Assembly: GCA_910578785.1 (NCBI GenBank)
Contig: CAJTSJ010000001.1
Location: forward strand, 124,001-188,000
Source: an uncultured Muribaculum sp.
Lineage (GTDB): Bacteria; Bacteroidota; Bacteroidia; Bacteroidales; Muribaculaceae
Reading direction: 5' to 3'
Length of the DNA stretch: 64,000 nt
Numbering within the stretch: the stretch's first letter is position 1; each line of letters opens with the position of its first letter. Below, in pieces: positions 42,943-51,895 of the stretch. The notes beneath the pieces are model-generated. The model did no database searches. It was given only the letters and a program-made list of their open reading frames with translations, and was not told where the DNA came from. Position numbers and translations under genes: made by a program.

Positions 42943-45009
42943 TTATTTTCCGGCCACAGGAGGCACGGGCGGTATGTTAGGTTTTTCGTCTGACTGCTTT
43001 ACATCGGAGGCTACATCTACGGCATCGACATCCTCCACACCGGCCTCGGATTCAGCCTCGCCATTACCTGCCGGAGCCTCAGGCAACTGCTTGCCCTGCT
43101 CCTTGCGGCTTGCAAAAATCTCATCTGTACGCGAAACCCAAGGACGCTTACCGAATATATGCTCTACATCTTCCGTAAAGATGACTTCTCGAGCTATCAG
43201 AACTTCGGCCAACTGCTTATGACCTTCGGCATGCTCGGTCAGAATCTTCTTGGCGCGTTCATACTGTTCATTGATTATTCGCGACACTTCCGCATCGATG
43301 TCCTTGGCGCGTTCCTCACTGTAAGGCTTCGAGAAGCCATATTCCTGACCGGTCGAATCGTAATAGCTCAGATTCGGCAACCTGTCGCTCATTCCGTAAT
43401 AAACCACCATGGCATAGGCAAGCTTGGTCACTCGCTCAAGGTCGTTGGCGGCACCGGTCGATATCCGTCCCAGGAACAGCTCCTCGGCGGCACGTCCGCC
43501 CAATGTGGCGCACATTTCGTCGAGCAACGCCTGCGACGGCGTAATCTGACGTTCTTCCGGCAGATACCAGGCCGCGCCGAGAGCCTTGCCTCGCGGCACT
43601 ATGGTCACTTTAATCAGCGGAGACGCATAACGCAGATGCCAAGATATAGTGGCATGTCCAGCCTCATGCACGGCTATGGCATGTTTCTCTTCATCCGTAG
43701 TGATTTTCGAGCGCTTCTCAAGACCGCCGATTATTCTGTCGACGGCATTGTTGAAGTCCTCCTTAGTCACGGCTTTCTTGTTGCCTCTCGCCGCAATAAG
43801 CGCGGCCTCGTTACAAACATTGGCTATGTCAGCACCAGAAAAGCCCGGTGTCTGACGGGCGAGAGTCTCCACATCAAGAGATTCATCGGTCTTTATGTTG
43901 CGCAGATGCACATTAAAGATAGCCACACGGTCGTTGAGGTCCGGAAGGTCGACATATATCTGGCGGTCGAAACGTCCGGCACGCATCAATGCCTTGTCAA
44001 GAATGTCGGCACGGTTAGTAGCCGCAAGTATGATCACGCCGGAGTTAGAGCCGAAACCGTCCATTTCAGTAAGCAACTGATTCAAGGTGTTTTCGCGCTC
44101 ATCATTGGCACCCATATTCGGATTACGGCCACGTGCACGTCCAACAGCGTCAATTTCATCGATGAACACAATGCATGGAGCCTTCTCCTTGGCCTGGCGG
44201 AACAAGTCGCGCACACGCGAAGCACCCACGCCGACAAACATCTCCACGAAGTCAGAACCCGACATCGAGAAGAAAGGCACATTGGCCTCTCCGGCCACAG
44301 CTTTAGCAAGCAAAGTCTTTCCGGTTCCGGGAGGGCCCACCAACAATGCGCCCTTAGGAATTTTACCACCCAGATCGGTATATCGCTGCGGATTCTTAAG
44401 GAATTCCACGATTTCCTCTATTTCAGTCTTTGCCTCCGAAAGTCCGGCCACGTCCTTGAATGTAACCTGTATCGGGCCGTCCTTGTCAAATATCTTGGCT
44501 TTGGACTTACCGACGCTAAACACGCCTCCGCCTCCGCCGTCCTTATTGGACATTCTGCGGAAAGCAAATATCCAGAACGCGATAATCAGGATTATCGGGC
44601 CAAACGACCACAACAGAGCCGAAAAGTCGCTTCCTTTCTCAAATTTGACATCGCCGTTAAAAACCCCTTCCGCCTTCCACTGCTCAATCTTATCCTGAAG
44701 CTTGTCGGCACTCGGTATGTCGGTCAGCAATTTGGCCTCCTGACCCGAACCTTGGGTGAATTGGCTACGATGAAAAATAGTAGAGGCTACGGAATCGGCC
44801 AGATAAGCCTCTGCCTGGTTTTTATTGGTAAAAACGACTATTCGCTCTACCCCTCCGTCAAGCACCCGCTTCTCAAAGTCGGAGTAACTGACCTCTTTGG
44901 TTATAGAATTATCGTCCAGATAAAACAGCCCTGCAAGAAATATACCAATGATGGCATACATCCAGTACATGCTGAATTTTATGGTTCTTTTCTTCGGTTT
45001 TTGTTCCAT
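42943..45009 (-). CDS. ftsH: ATP-dependent zinc metalloprotease FtsH
   Basis: Membrane-bound AAA+ protease degrading membrane and short-lived cytoplasmic proteins. 688 residues: two N-terminal membrane helices around a periplasmic domain (MYWMYAIIGIFLAGLFYL; ALLWSFGPIILIIAFWIFAF), Walker A GPPGTGKT, Walker B IVFIDEIDAVG, SRH ATNRADILDKALMRAGRFDRQ, zinc site HEAGH and a long acidic C-terminal tail. It follows rsfS by 34 bases. Long open frames on the opposite strand are shadows. Confidence 0.98.
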   Translation of the reverse strand: MEQKPKKRTIKFSMYWMYAIIGIFLAGLFYLDDNSITKEVSYSDFEKRVLDGGVERIVVFTNKNQAEAYLADSVASTIFHRSQFTQGSGQEAKLLTDIPSADKLQDKIEQWKAEGVFNGDVKFEKGSDFSALLWSFGPIILIIAFWIFAFRRMSNKDGGGGGVFSVGKSKAKIFDKDGPIQVTFKDVAGLSEAKTEIEEIVEFLKNPQRYTDLGGKIPKGALLVGPPGTGKTLLAKAVAGEANVPFFSMSGSDFVEMFVGVGASRVRDLFRQAKEKAPCIVFIDEIDAVGRARGRNPNMGANDERENTLNQLLTEMDGFGSNSGVIILAATNRADILDKALMRAGRFDRQIYVDLPDLNDRVAIFNVHLRNIKTDESLDVETLARQTPGFSGADIANVCNEAALIAARGNKKAVTKEDFNNAVDRIIGGLEKRSKITTDEEKHAIAVHEAGHATISWHLRYASPLIKVTIVPRGKALGAAWYLPEERQITPSQALLDEMCATLGGRAAEELFLGRISTGAANDLERVTKLAYAMVVYYGMSDRLPNLSYYDSTGQEYGFSKPYSEERAKDIDAEVSRIINEQYERAKKILTEHAEGHKQLAEVLIAREVIFTEDVEHIFGKRPWVSRTDEIFASRKEQGKQLPEAPAGNGEAESEAGVEDVDAVDVASDVKQSDEKPNIPPVPPVAGK

Positions 45010-45043
45010 GTTCTTTTACGGAATAGGATGTATATAGGTATAT

Positions 45044-45403
45044 TTAATCCAAATCTGGAATCTCGGTTATGTTGGCGTCGCTCCACAATTCTTCAAGATT
45101 GTAGTATTCACGCACCTCGGGGAGGAATATATGGACAAATATATCGCCATAATCAATGACTATCCATTGAGAATTCTGATAACCGTCATAGTTATAAGGT
45201 TTTATGCCGCTATGCTCCTGCACATATTCCCGTACACAGTCGGCAATGGCCGCCACCTGCATGGTCGACGAACCCTGGCAAATAACAAAGCCTGAAGCCG
45301 CTGCACCTTCTATATCGTTCAGGCCCACAACTGTAATCTGCTTTCCCTTACGTTCTTGAATTCCCTCGATTATCAGTTTTAAAATATCAGTTTTTTCGCT
45401 CAT
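45044..45403 (-). CDS. rsfS: Ribosomal silencing factor RsfS
   Basis: 119 residues from ATG 45403. It binds L14 on the 50S subunit and blocks subunit joining in starvation. Family motifs FVICQGSSTMQVAAIADCV and SQWIVIDYGDIFVHIFLPEVREYYNLEELWSDA are intact. An 11-codon upstream extension of the frame begins inside the promoter. Transcribed with ftsH. Confidence 0.95.
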   Translation of the reverse strand: MSEKTDILKLIIEGIQERKGKQITVVGLNDIEGAAASGFVICQGSSTMQVAAIADCVREYVQEHSGIKPYNYDGYQNSQWIVIDYGDIFVHIFLPEVREYYNLEELWSDANITEIPDLD

Positions 45404-45433
45404 TATTAAGTTTAAATGTAGTCTAATAAAACA

Positions 45434-45441
45434 CAAAGATA
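45434..45441 (-). promoter_or_regulatory. -7 box TATCTTTG of rsfS-ftsH
   Basis: Exact TAnnTTTG match on the minus strand, about 30 bases before the rsfS ATG. Confidence 0.5.
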
Positions 45442-45514
45442 ATGCAATTACTTTAAATATTTTTATTAATCAGTGTTAATAAAAATACAACAACCTGCAG
45501 GCCGTTAAAGTTGT

Positions 45515-46765
45515 CTACTCATATCGGATTGAGGTGGCCGGAGAAATTTTCGACACCAGCTGACCGGGAATAAGAAGCATGGCCCACGACAGCATAAACA
45601 CTCCGACATTCAGCGCGAGTATATACCACCAGTTGATTTCCACCGGAACATAGCTCAGATAATAGGCCTCGGGCGACAATGGGATGAAGTGCAGATGCTT
45701 CTGAAGCAACATGATGCCGAGCCCGACCACATTGCCGACAAGCATACCGGCCAACACCATCTTCTGAGCCAAGAATATGAATATCTTTCGTATACTTCCG
45801 TTTACGGCACCCAAAGCTTTAAGAATGCCGATCATGTTGATGCGTTCGAGGATTATTATGAACAGGCTCGAAATCAGAGTGAACCCGGACACAAGCCCCA
45901 TCAGAACCAGAATCACCACTACATTGGTATCAAGAAGCGAAAGCCAGTTAAAATACATCATTCCCGACGAATTTACCGTAGAAAGGCGGTAAACGCCATC
46001 AAGTCGACCGTCATACACGCCCTTCATCATGGCATTCTGAAGCGACAGAGCCGGGCGGTCAATGTCGGAAGTGTCGTGCAGATACAGCTCCACCTTATTG
46101 CACGCAAGACTGTCAAGCGAATTCAATCCCTGTGTCAAGGCAAGCGAACCGTAGGCATAAACCTTATCGTAGTCGCTAAAATGCGTATCATATATGGCCG
46201 CCACATCCAGCCGCCTTGCCCTCACCGAATTACCGGTAAAAAAGTAGGCAAAGACCCGGTCATCTACGTTAAGTCCGAGCGCATCGGCCGTATTGCGCGA
46301 CACTACTATCCGGTTTTTAGACTCCTCTTCGGTATAGTCAGGCATACAGCCTTCCACGATATTATCGGCGATAAAGTCCCGGCTTCCGCCCTCACGGACT
46401 CCCCTGACAACGATTCCTTCAAAATCATTATCAGTCTTAAGAATGCCCGGCTGATCCAACACCAGCGACTTGCCCCCGAACAATCCGGTCTCATCGACAA
46501 GATTGCATAGTTCAGGAGTAAACTCTATAAAGTTGAACTCATCCGTGGCGCCGTCAAGATGCCCGGGTATGATGCTGACGTGGGCATCAAACCCCATCAC
46601 CTTGTTACGAATCTCGTGCTTAAATCCAAGAACTATGCACAGCGATGCGGTCATCACCATCAGCGACAGTGCGATGCCGGCCACGGCAATGACAATGCTC
46701 GGAGAGAGCCCGCGCTCGTCGGTGCGCAGCCTCAGCCTCCTTGCTATCATAAGTTCATAGTTCAT
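45515..46765 (-). CDS. FtsX/LolE-like ABC-transporter permease
   Basis: 416 residues with the MacB/FtsX permease plan: one N-terminal helix (SPSIVIAVAGIALSLMVMTASLCIVLGF), a large periplasmic domain at about 45-270, and three C-terminal helices (VVVILVLMGLVSGFTLISSLFIIIL; KMVLAGMLVGNVVGLGIML; YILALNVGVFMLSWAMLLIPG). Closest in plan to LolC/LolE, which release lipoproteins from the inner membrane; no ATPase gene is adjacent, so the role is provisional. It lies 12 bases downstream of the aminotransferase gene. Confidence 0.85.
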   Translation of the reverse strand: MNYELMIARRLRLRTDERGLSPSIVIAVAGIALSLMVMTASLCIVLGFKHEIRNKVMGFDAHVSIIPGHLDGATDEFNFIEFTPELCNLVDETGLFGGKSLVLDQPGILKTDNDFEGIVVRGVREGGSRDFIADNIVEGCMPDYTEEESKNRIVVSRNTADALGLNVDDRVFAYFFTGNSVRARRLDVAAIYDTHFSDYDKVYAYGSLALTQGLNSLDSLACNKVELYLHDTSDIDRPALSLQNAMMKGVYDGRLDGVYRLSTVNSSGMMYFNWLSLLDTNVVVILVLMGLVSGFTLISSLFIIILERINMIGILKALGAVNGSIRKIFIFLAQKMVLAGMLVGNVVGLGIMLLQKHLHFIPLSPEAYYLSYVPVEINWWYILALNVGVFMLSWAMLLIPGQLVSKISPATSIRYE

Positions 46766-46777
46766 CTCGTCTGGCTA

Positions 46778-47992
46778 TCAGCTTTCACACATAAGATTGA
46801 TACGCCCCGGATAAGCTTTCAATGCTTCGCGGAGCACACGCATAGCCTTTCCAAGTTCTTCCTTATTGAGCACATACGCCATACGCACTTCATTCCTGCC
46901 CATGCCGGGTGTGGTATAGAATCCTGACGCCGGAGCCATAAATACGGTCTGACCCTCGAATTCAAACTCTTCAAGACACCATTCGCAGAATTTGTCGGCA
47001 TCGTCCACCGGGAGCTTTACTACCGTGTAGAACGCCCCCATAGGTATCGGCGAATAGCATCCTGGAATCTTGTTAAGCTCGTCTATCAGAAACTTTCTGC
47101 GCTCGACATATTCATTATATGTAGCCAGCATATATTCGGCAGGAGCGTCAATAGAGGCTTCGGCCACTATCTGTCCCAGCAATGGAGGACTCAGGCGCGC
47201 CTGACAGAACTTCATTACATTTTTCTTCAGCTCGGCATGCTTCGTTATCAGTGCGCCGATTCGTATGCCGCATTCATTGTAGCGCTTCGACACGGAGTCG
47301 ATGAGCACTACCTGCTCCTCTATGCCCGGTAGATGAAATGCAGATATGTAGGGTGCCCCGGTATAGCAGAATTCACGGTAAACCTCGTCGGAAAACAGAA
47401 ACAGGTCATACTTCTTCACCAGGTCGCGAAGCTGGAGCATCTCCTTCATCGTATATAGATAACCTGTCGGATTGTTAGGATTGCAGATCAGTATGCCTTT
47501 CGTGCGTGGTGTTATCAGCTCCTCGAACTTCTCTACGGGAGGAAGTGCAAAGCCCTCGTCGATGCTCGACGGCACGGTCACGATCTTTGCACCGGCCGAT
47601 ATTGCAAATGCCATATAGTTGGCATACGCAGGCTCCGGAACGATGATTTCATCGCCCGGATCAAGACACGCCATGAACGAGAACAGAACGGCTTCCGATC
47701 CGCCGGTGGTCACAATGATGTCGTCTACATCGACGTCGATATTATATTTCTTGTAATATTCCTTTAGCTTTTTGCGCAACGAGAGCAAACCGTCCGAAGG
47801 GCTGTATTCAAGCACCTTGCGGTCTATATGCTTCAATGCTTCAAGCCCCTCTTCCGGGGTGGGCACGTCGGGCTGACCGATATTCAGATGATAGACCTTA
47901 ATTCCCTTGGCTTTAGCCTTGTTGGCCAGAGGCACAAGACGACGAATCGGGGATGCCGGCATTATTTCCCCGCGTTGAGATACATTTGGCAT
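46778..47992 (-). CDS. PLP-dependent aminotransferase, class I/II (aspartate aminotransferase-like)
   Basis: 404 residues, fold type I: YHLNIGQPDVPTPEEGLEAL, YSPSDGLLSLRKKLKEYY, GGSEAVLFSFMACLDPGDEIIVPEPAYANY, NPNNPTG, the FSDEVYREF loop and the PLP lysine in IDSVSKRYNECGIRIGALI. General amino-acid/keto-acid transamination; exact specificity cannot be read from sequence. A TATATTTG -7 box lies about 70 bases upstream, with a TTGA-like element 21 bases further. Confidence 0.9.
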   Translation of the reverse strand: MPNVSQRGEIMPASPIRRLVPLANKAKAKGIKVYHLNIGQPDVPTPEEGLEALKHIDRKVLEYSPSDGLLSLRKKLKEYYKKYNIDVDVDDIIVTTGGSEAVLFSFMACLDPGDEIIVPEPAYANYMAFAISAGAKIVTVPSSIDEGFALPPVEKFEELITPRTKGILICNPNNPTGYLYTMKEMLQLRDLVKKYDLFLFSDEVYREFCYTGAPYISAFHLPGIEEQVVLIDSVSKRYNECGIRIGALITKHAELKKNVMKFCQARLSPPLLGQIVAEASIDAPAEYMLATYNEYVERRKFLIDELNKIPGCYSPIPMGAFYTVVKLPVDDADKFCEWCLEEFEFEGQTVFMAPASGFYTTPGMGRNEVRMAYVLNKEELGKAMRVLREALKAYPGRINLMCES

Positions 47993-48062
47993 ACTTTTTT
48001 ATAATGATTACTTTTCGTAATTCCTTTTTTGCAGTTAATGTCCTTATTTTGATTTGAAGTTG

Positions 48063-48070
48063 CAAATATA
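48063..48070 (-). promoter_or_regulatory. -7 box TATATTTG of the aminotransferase unit
   Basis: Exact TAnnTTTG match on the minus strand, with a possible -33 TTGA about 21 bases upstream. Confidence 0.5.
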
Positions 48071-48187
48071 CGGAAGTTCCGTCAATATTCATCAACATCT
48101 GTATCAATAACTCTCCAGAATACCCGAATGTTCAATTACATTTATCTGTTATTTGTCTATGAATGCCGAACATCTTAGCATCGTGAA

Positions 48188-48207
48188 ACATTATAATTAT
48201 ATAATGT
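48188..48207. promoter_or_regulatory. A+T-rich palindrome before the small membrane gene
   Basis: ACATTATA and TATAATGT separated by four bases, ending six bases before ATG 48214. Operator or chance palindrome in A+T-rich DNA. Confidence 0.25.
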
Positions 48208-48213
48208 ATCAAT

Positions 48214-48615
48214 ATGAAGACCGGACTTATTCATTTTCGCGGATTATTTAGCATTTACCTTGGGATTGCCTCGTCAATAATGCTTTTCATAGGACTGTAT
48301 CAGCTACTGACCGACACTGGTTCACAGTCCGGACCGGTATGCGAGATATTGTTGATATTGGGAGCGCTGGCTATTTCCATAACCATATTCATTCCCAGCA
48401 GAAATCCATTCAGATCCGACCATTACGCCATCTGGTACACGATATACAACTTAATAATGTCTGTCTTTACAGTTTTTACCGGATTTCAGATTCTGACCGT
48501 GTTTATCGTGGACACCACAGCAGTCAAAACAATCTCGACTGTGATGTGCATTTACAATATATTTTACCTGATTTTCCAACTCGGTGCTTCAAAGCACCTA
48601 AAAGCCAATGATTAA
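48214..48615 (+). CDS. Four-helix membrane protein, unknown function
   Basis: 133 residues, four hydrophobic helices (LFSIYLGIASSIMLFIGLYQLL, ILLILGALAISITIFI, WYTIYNLIMSVFTVFTGFQIL, STVMCIYNIFYLIF). No family recognised. The 3' end overlaps the next gene by eight bases, so they are probably translated together. Start of an A+T-richer accessory patch. Confidence 0.65.
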   Translation: MKTGLIHFRGLFSIYLGIASSIMLFIGLYQLLTDTGSQSGPVCEILLILGALAISITIFIPSRNPFRSDHYAIWYTIYNLIMSVFTVFTGFQILTVFIVDTTAVKTISTVMCIYNIFYLIFQLGASKHLKAND

Positions 48616-48904
48616 AACGATGAAAAGACCCGTATTCAAAATCGCCGGCTGGAAAAAATACGCAGCCTTTACCATTGCCGTAGCAATGCTGTTTGCCAAT
48701 GTAGTCATGCCGTCGCGCTACTACATTGAGGTCAACTCTGTATGCATCCTTGCATTGATTGCGTTCTTCGCCCCTATGATTCCGCAGGCATTCCGTCAAG
48801 GATGCCGGCAATATGCCTACACCCTCATCGCTCTCGTTTCGGTCATGGCCGTGCCCCTCATCGGCACTCTCCTGCTCTACCTCCACCATGCCAACATGCT
48901 ATAA
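48608..48904 (+). CDS. Small membrane protein, unknown function
   Basis: 98 residues, three hydrophobic helices (FTIAVAMLFANVVM, VCILALIAFFAPMIP, AYTLIALVSVMAVPLIGTLLLYL). It overlaps the upstream gene by eight bases; an alternative ATG is four codons in. Function unknown. Immediately downstream is the remnant start of a third membrane gene. Confidence 0.6.
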   Translation: MIKTMKRPVFKIAGWKKYAAFTIAVAMLFANVVMPSRYYIEVNSVCILALIAFFAPMIPQAFRQGCRQYAYTLIALVSVMAVPLIGTLLLYLHHANML

Positions 48905-48928
48905 GGATTGTCGGACCATTGAGTTGGC

Positions 48929-48954
48929 AGATTATGAAACAGAGCATTTGGTTC
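48929..48954 (+). repeat. 26-bp direct repeat, copy 1
   Basis: Identical over 26 bases to 50992-51017, same orientation, about 2.06 kb apart. The pair brackets the KilA-N and lipoprotein genes. Confidence 0.85.
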
Positions 48955-48981
48955 AATTTACGCTTGATTCTTATTGGCTAA
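48934..48981 (+). pseudogene. Truncated 5' remnant of a membrane-protein gene
   Basis: An ATG-initiated frame of 15 codons (MKQSIWFNLRLILIG) then stop. Its first seven codons and the five bases before the ATG are identical to the start of the complete membrane-protein gene at 50997, after which the sequences diverge. Best read as a decayed paralog or a recombination scar. Confidence 0.5.
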
Positions 48982-49069
48982 GTCACAAAACGGTTACGAA
49001 ATATCCAAATTTTCGGAGCCTCCGGGGCCTCTGAGGGCGAATATGCGTTATGGGACTGATTTTAAGAAG

Positions 49070-49885
49070 CTATTCCAACAGTTGTCTATCGCTATCGCCA
49101 CTTTCGAGCACGCTCATCTGATGAATAGCGATTAGATTGAGCTTTATCAGACGTTCCTGTTGCGGCATCCCCTGTTCGATAAACACGGCGCTGAGATTCT
49201 CCATATTGGAAAGGCAGATAAGTTCATTTATCGAGGCGTAATCGCGGATATTGCCTTTGAGGTCAGGATTGGCATCGCGCCATTGTTTTGCCGTCATCCC
49301 GAACATAGCAACATTCAGCACATCGGCTTCATTGGCGTAAATGATACTTGCCTGGACCTTGGTAATCTCGGCAGGTATGAGATTATGCTTAATGGCATCG
49401 GCGTGGATTCGATAGTTTATCTTGGACAGCTCACGCTTCGCGGACCAGCCGATTAGTTTCTGCTCCTCTTCTTTTAGGCGCTGAAACTCCTCAATCAGAT
49501 ATAATTTGAAAGGGACGCTGATAGCAGAGCCGAATTCAAAAGCTATGTCCTTGTGGGCATACGTGCCACCATATCGGCCTTTCTTTACAATTATTCCTAT
49601 CGCATTAGTCTTTTCTACCCACTCGGATGCACTCAATACAAACGATGGTAATCCTGCACTCATTCTAAAGTGGTCAAATTCGACCACTTTGAAATTTTGA
49701 TTATGTATGATTTCCCATGTCCCAAGGAACTCAATTGTATATCGTGTCCTTATCCAGTTTTTTATCACATCGGCGGCTCTGCCGTCTCCGTCCTTTGCCG
49801 ATGCCATGTCAGTGAGGGAGATATAATCCTGTCCCTCGACCCTAAGAACTGTTATGTCGGTATTTTGAACAATAATTTTAGCCAT
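49070..49885 (-). CDS. KilA-N domain protein
   Basis: 271 residues. The N-terminal KilA-N/APSES-like DNA-binding domain covers about residues 1-110 (YISLTDMASAKDGDGRAADVIKNWIRTRYTIEFLGTWE, FVLSASEWVEKTNAIGIIVKKGRYGGTYAHKDIAFEFGSAIS). The helical C-terminal half (LYLIEEFQRLKEEEQKLIGWSAKRELSKINYRIHADAIK) is often seen after it. KilA-N proteins occur in phages and as stand-alone bacterial genes, some acting as antirepressors; no phage gene is near. It runs against its neighbours and lies between the 26-bp direct repeats. Confidence 0.88.
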   Translation of the reverse strand: MAKIIVQNTDITVLRVEGQDYISLTDMASAKDGDGRAADVIKNWIRTRYTIEFLGTWEIIHNQNFKVVEFDHFRMSAGLPSFVLSASEWVEKTNAIGIIVKKGRYGGTYAHKDIAFEFGSAISVPFKLYLIEEFQRLKEEEQKLIGWSAKRELSKINYRIHADAIKHNLIPAEITKVQASIIYANEADVLNVAMFGMTAKQWRDANPDLKGNIRDYASINELICLSNMENLSAVFIEQGMPQQERLIKLNLIAIHQMSVLESGDSDRQLLE

Positions 49886-50194
49886 AAACGGAATTTGATG
49901 TTTTAAGAATGAATAAACAGCACGACCTTTACAGTGTTGAATCCCGGTAGCCCCTGTATATCAAACTATCGGGCTTTGTTTTCATTGCAAAGTTAATTAT
50001 TTTCATTAGATTGGGCAACATTGAGAAAAAGGATACCGGATGTCCCTCCCGATGCCCGGCTACTCTAATCCATCACAACAGCAACAAAACTTTTAATGCG
50101 GAAATTTATTTTGAGTAAAAAAAATTATGGAACGTAGAACAAAAAAACACTTGCTAACGTTTATAAAACATATTTAAACAAATAATGATAAAAC
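49886..50194. other. Intergenic region KilA-N / lipoprotein gene
   Basis: No gene seen. It contains the leftward -7 box at 49988-49995 and, in the KilA-N leader, an 8-bp stem (49943-49950 with 49966-49973). The right half is A+T-rich with no recognised promoter. Confidence 0.55.
49988..49995 (-). promoter_or_regulatory. -7 box TAACTTTG of the KilA-N gene
   Basis: Exact TAnnTTTG match on the minus strand; leader of about 100 bases with a hairpin. Confidence 0.45.
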
Positions 50195-50926
50195 ATGAAC
50201 AATAAAATCTACTCCCAATTCCTTATTTCCAGTTTCATTACGTTACTGTTTGTTGCCTCTTCATGCTCTTCTGAAGAGGCATTGGACAAAAGTCCAAAAT
50301 CAGTGGCATCATCAACCATGTATGAATCCTACAGAGAACTAATTAGACAATCATTCATGGACACATACAAGCCTTTATCGAAAGCAGACCACAAAGAGAT
50401 TAACAATAAGAGAGTCGGAGATTTTTTAGTAGAAATTATTACGGAATATAGTAATGAACAACTGGATTCATTGCTATACTCACCATCTGGCTCAAGATTA
50501 ACGGGTGAATCGATGGACTACATTGAGTACATCGGTGAGATTGCCCAAAGAACATCCATAGAAGAGGCAGAAGATTATGATGCTTTTTTTGATTCATATT
50601 ATAGCAATCCTTTTAGTGCGAAGACAAATTTAAACAATTTTATTACTGGCAAACCAGAATCAATTCAAAGTATGTATATTGCGACAATTGCATATTTAGA
50701 CGAAGTTGCTCTGCCTATGATTGAAAGTACGGAAATTAAATTCTCTTATTGTGAAGAGAAAATGGTACAAGAGCTGTTCTTATCATATGACCCTGTCGGA
50801 CTCGCATTACAAGTGCTTGAAGCACTATCTGACGATGTTCTTATAGAAGCAGCCGGAATTGTTTACGACTTGGACTCTCTTAAGAGAGCTGTTGACAATT
50901 ATTTACGATGCAAAGGGAGACATTAA
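50195..50926 (+). CDS. Lipoprotein of unknown function
   Basis: 243 residues. Signal peptide with lipobox (FLISSFITLLFVASSCSSEE, Cys about residue 24), then an acidic, mostly helical domain without known motifs. Base composition is clearly more A+T-rich than the flanking housekeeping genes, suggesting recent acquisition. It lies between the 26-bp direct repeats. Confidence 0.7.
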   Translation: MNNKIYSQFLISSFITLLFVASSCSSEEALDKSPKSVASSTMYESYRELIRQSFMDTYKPLSKADHKEINNKRVGDFLVEIITEYSNEQLDSLLYSPSGSRLTGESMDYIEYIGEIAQRTSIEEAEDYDAFFDSYYSNPFSAKTNLNNFITGKPESIQSMYIATIAYLDEVALPMIESTEIKFSYCEEKMVQELFLSYDPVGLALQVLEALSDDVLIEAAGIVYDLDSLKRAVDNYLRCKGRH

Positions 50927-50991
50927 TAACACTAAAACAACGAGTAATAGCATTCAAGTCATATTACAGGAGATTAAATTTGTATCTGCGT

Positions 50992-51017
50992 AGATTATGA
51001 AACAGAGCATTTGGTTC
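50992..51017 (+). repeat. 26-bp direct repeat, copy 2
   Basis: Second copy of the repeat at 48929-48954; here it spans the start codon and first codons of the intact membrane-protein gene. Confidence 0.85.
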
Positions 51018-51830
51018 TATACCGGCATTATAATCATTTCCGTAGCCGTCCTAACTTCAGCTTTACTTGGATATGTATCAATTTTATATTTGTCCGGGAA
51101 AGACCTGCAATGGGCAACAATAACGTTGCTTGTGCTATCTTCCATACTGTTCACCGGCACTGTTTTTATACTAAAACATACTACATTCGATTCTGAACGA
51201 TACTTGTTTTATGCACATGTAGTGTGCTTTGCAATCTTTGGAATCAGCATATTTATAGGTATTCAGATGATAATGGGCTTTATGGAAACCAACAGCGCAA
51301 AAATTGCGACAGTCGTCGCACTGCTATGCGACATACCTTTGTTTATTGGAGCCTTATCTTTATATCGCCACATAACAAACGAGCTATCTGCTCTATCAAT
51401 AACTCCGTACTATCTGTCATCCTTCAATATATTCATATTGATTACGACAATATTATGCTCTCTTCAGATTGTCGATATGTACAGTCCGTTTCTTAAGGGC
51501 GAAGCTGATCTTCCTTCATTCATAGGTTCCATGACCGTTGCAGAAGTGATTCTACTGATTACCCCAATTGCACGAATTTACCTCAATGACAAGAACGAAC
51601 ATGTCGATTATAATGCCCGCGTTCAGTCTTACGGCATAAAGAATATCTTATTGTATTGGGGACTGATTCAATGTTTGGTATGCGCAGTTGTTTATTTTCA
51701 ATCAACATATGACTTCCTTCCGGACAAAATCTGGAGACCTCTCGCTGTAGTGTTTGCAATATATATCTTGACATTTTCAGCATTGTTATTTTCGAGAAAG
51801 ATGGTGGTCAAGTTTGACAAATCCTTATAA
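50997..51830 (+). CDS. Seven-helix membrane protein, unknown function
   Basis: 277 residues with about seven to eight hydrophobic helices (IIIISVAVLTSALLGYVSILYL, ATITLLVLSSILFTGTVFIL, FAIFGISIFIGIQMIMGF and others). No transporter motif recognised. The start is duplicated in the remnant at 48934, and the general plan resembles the four-helix protein at 48214, so the patch may hold a small paralogous family. Confidence 0.68.
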   Translation: MKQSIWFYTGIIIISVAVLTSALLGYVSILYLSGKDLQWATITLLVLSSILFTGTVFILKHTTFDSERYLFYAHVVCFAIFGISIFIGIQMIMGFMETNSAKIATVVALLCDIPLFIGALSLYRHITNELSALSITPYYLSSFNIFILITTILCSLQIVDMYSPFLKGEADLPSFIGSMTVAEVILLITPIARIYLNDKNEHVDYNARVQSYGIKNILLYWGLIQCLVCAVVYFQSTYDFLPDKIWRPLAVVFAIYILTFSALLFSRKMVVKFDKSL

Positions 51831-51837
51831 GAAAAAC

Positions 51838-51871
51838 AGGATGAAGGTTCGCATGGCGATGCCCTCATCCT
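51838..51871. terminator. Terminator between convergent genes
   Basis: AGGATGA/TCATCCT stem (51838-51844 with 51865-51871) plus an inner GCAT/ATGC pairing; on the minus strand it is followed by TGTTTTTC, fitting the S9 peptidase gene. It may work both ways. Confidence 0.65.
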
Positions 51872-51895
51872 ATTCTTATTCTGTAACGGTAACGA

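Noticed and set aside
43159..45159. A 666-codon open frame on the plus strand opposite ftsH and rsfS
   Set aside because: It is the antisense shadow of two clear genes with intact motifs; its translation shows no domain and low-complexity, His/Arg-rich runs typical of reverse-frame reading.
48929..51017. 26-bp direct repeats as phage or integrative-element att sites
   Set aside because: No integrase or recombinase lies between or beside them, and the repeat coincides with a gene start, which is better explained by paralogous duplication or homologous recombination; kept only as a finding.
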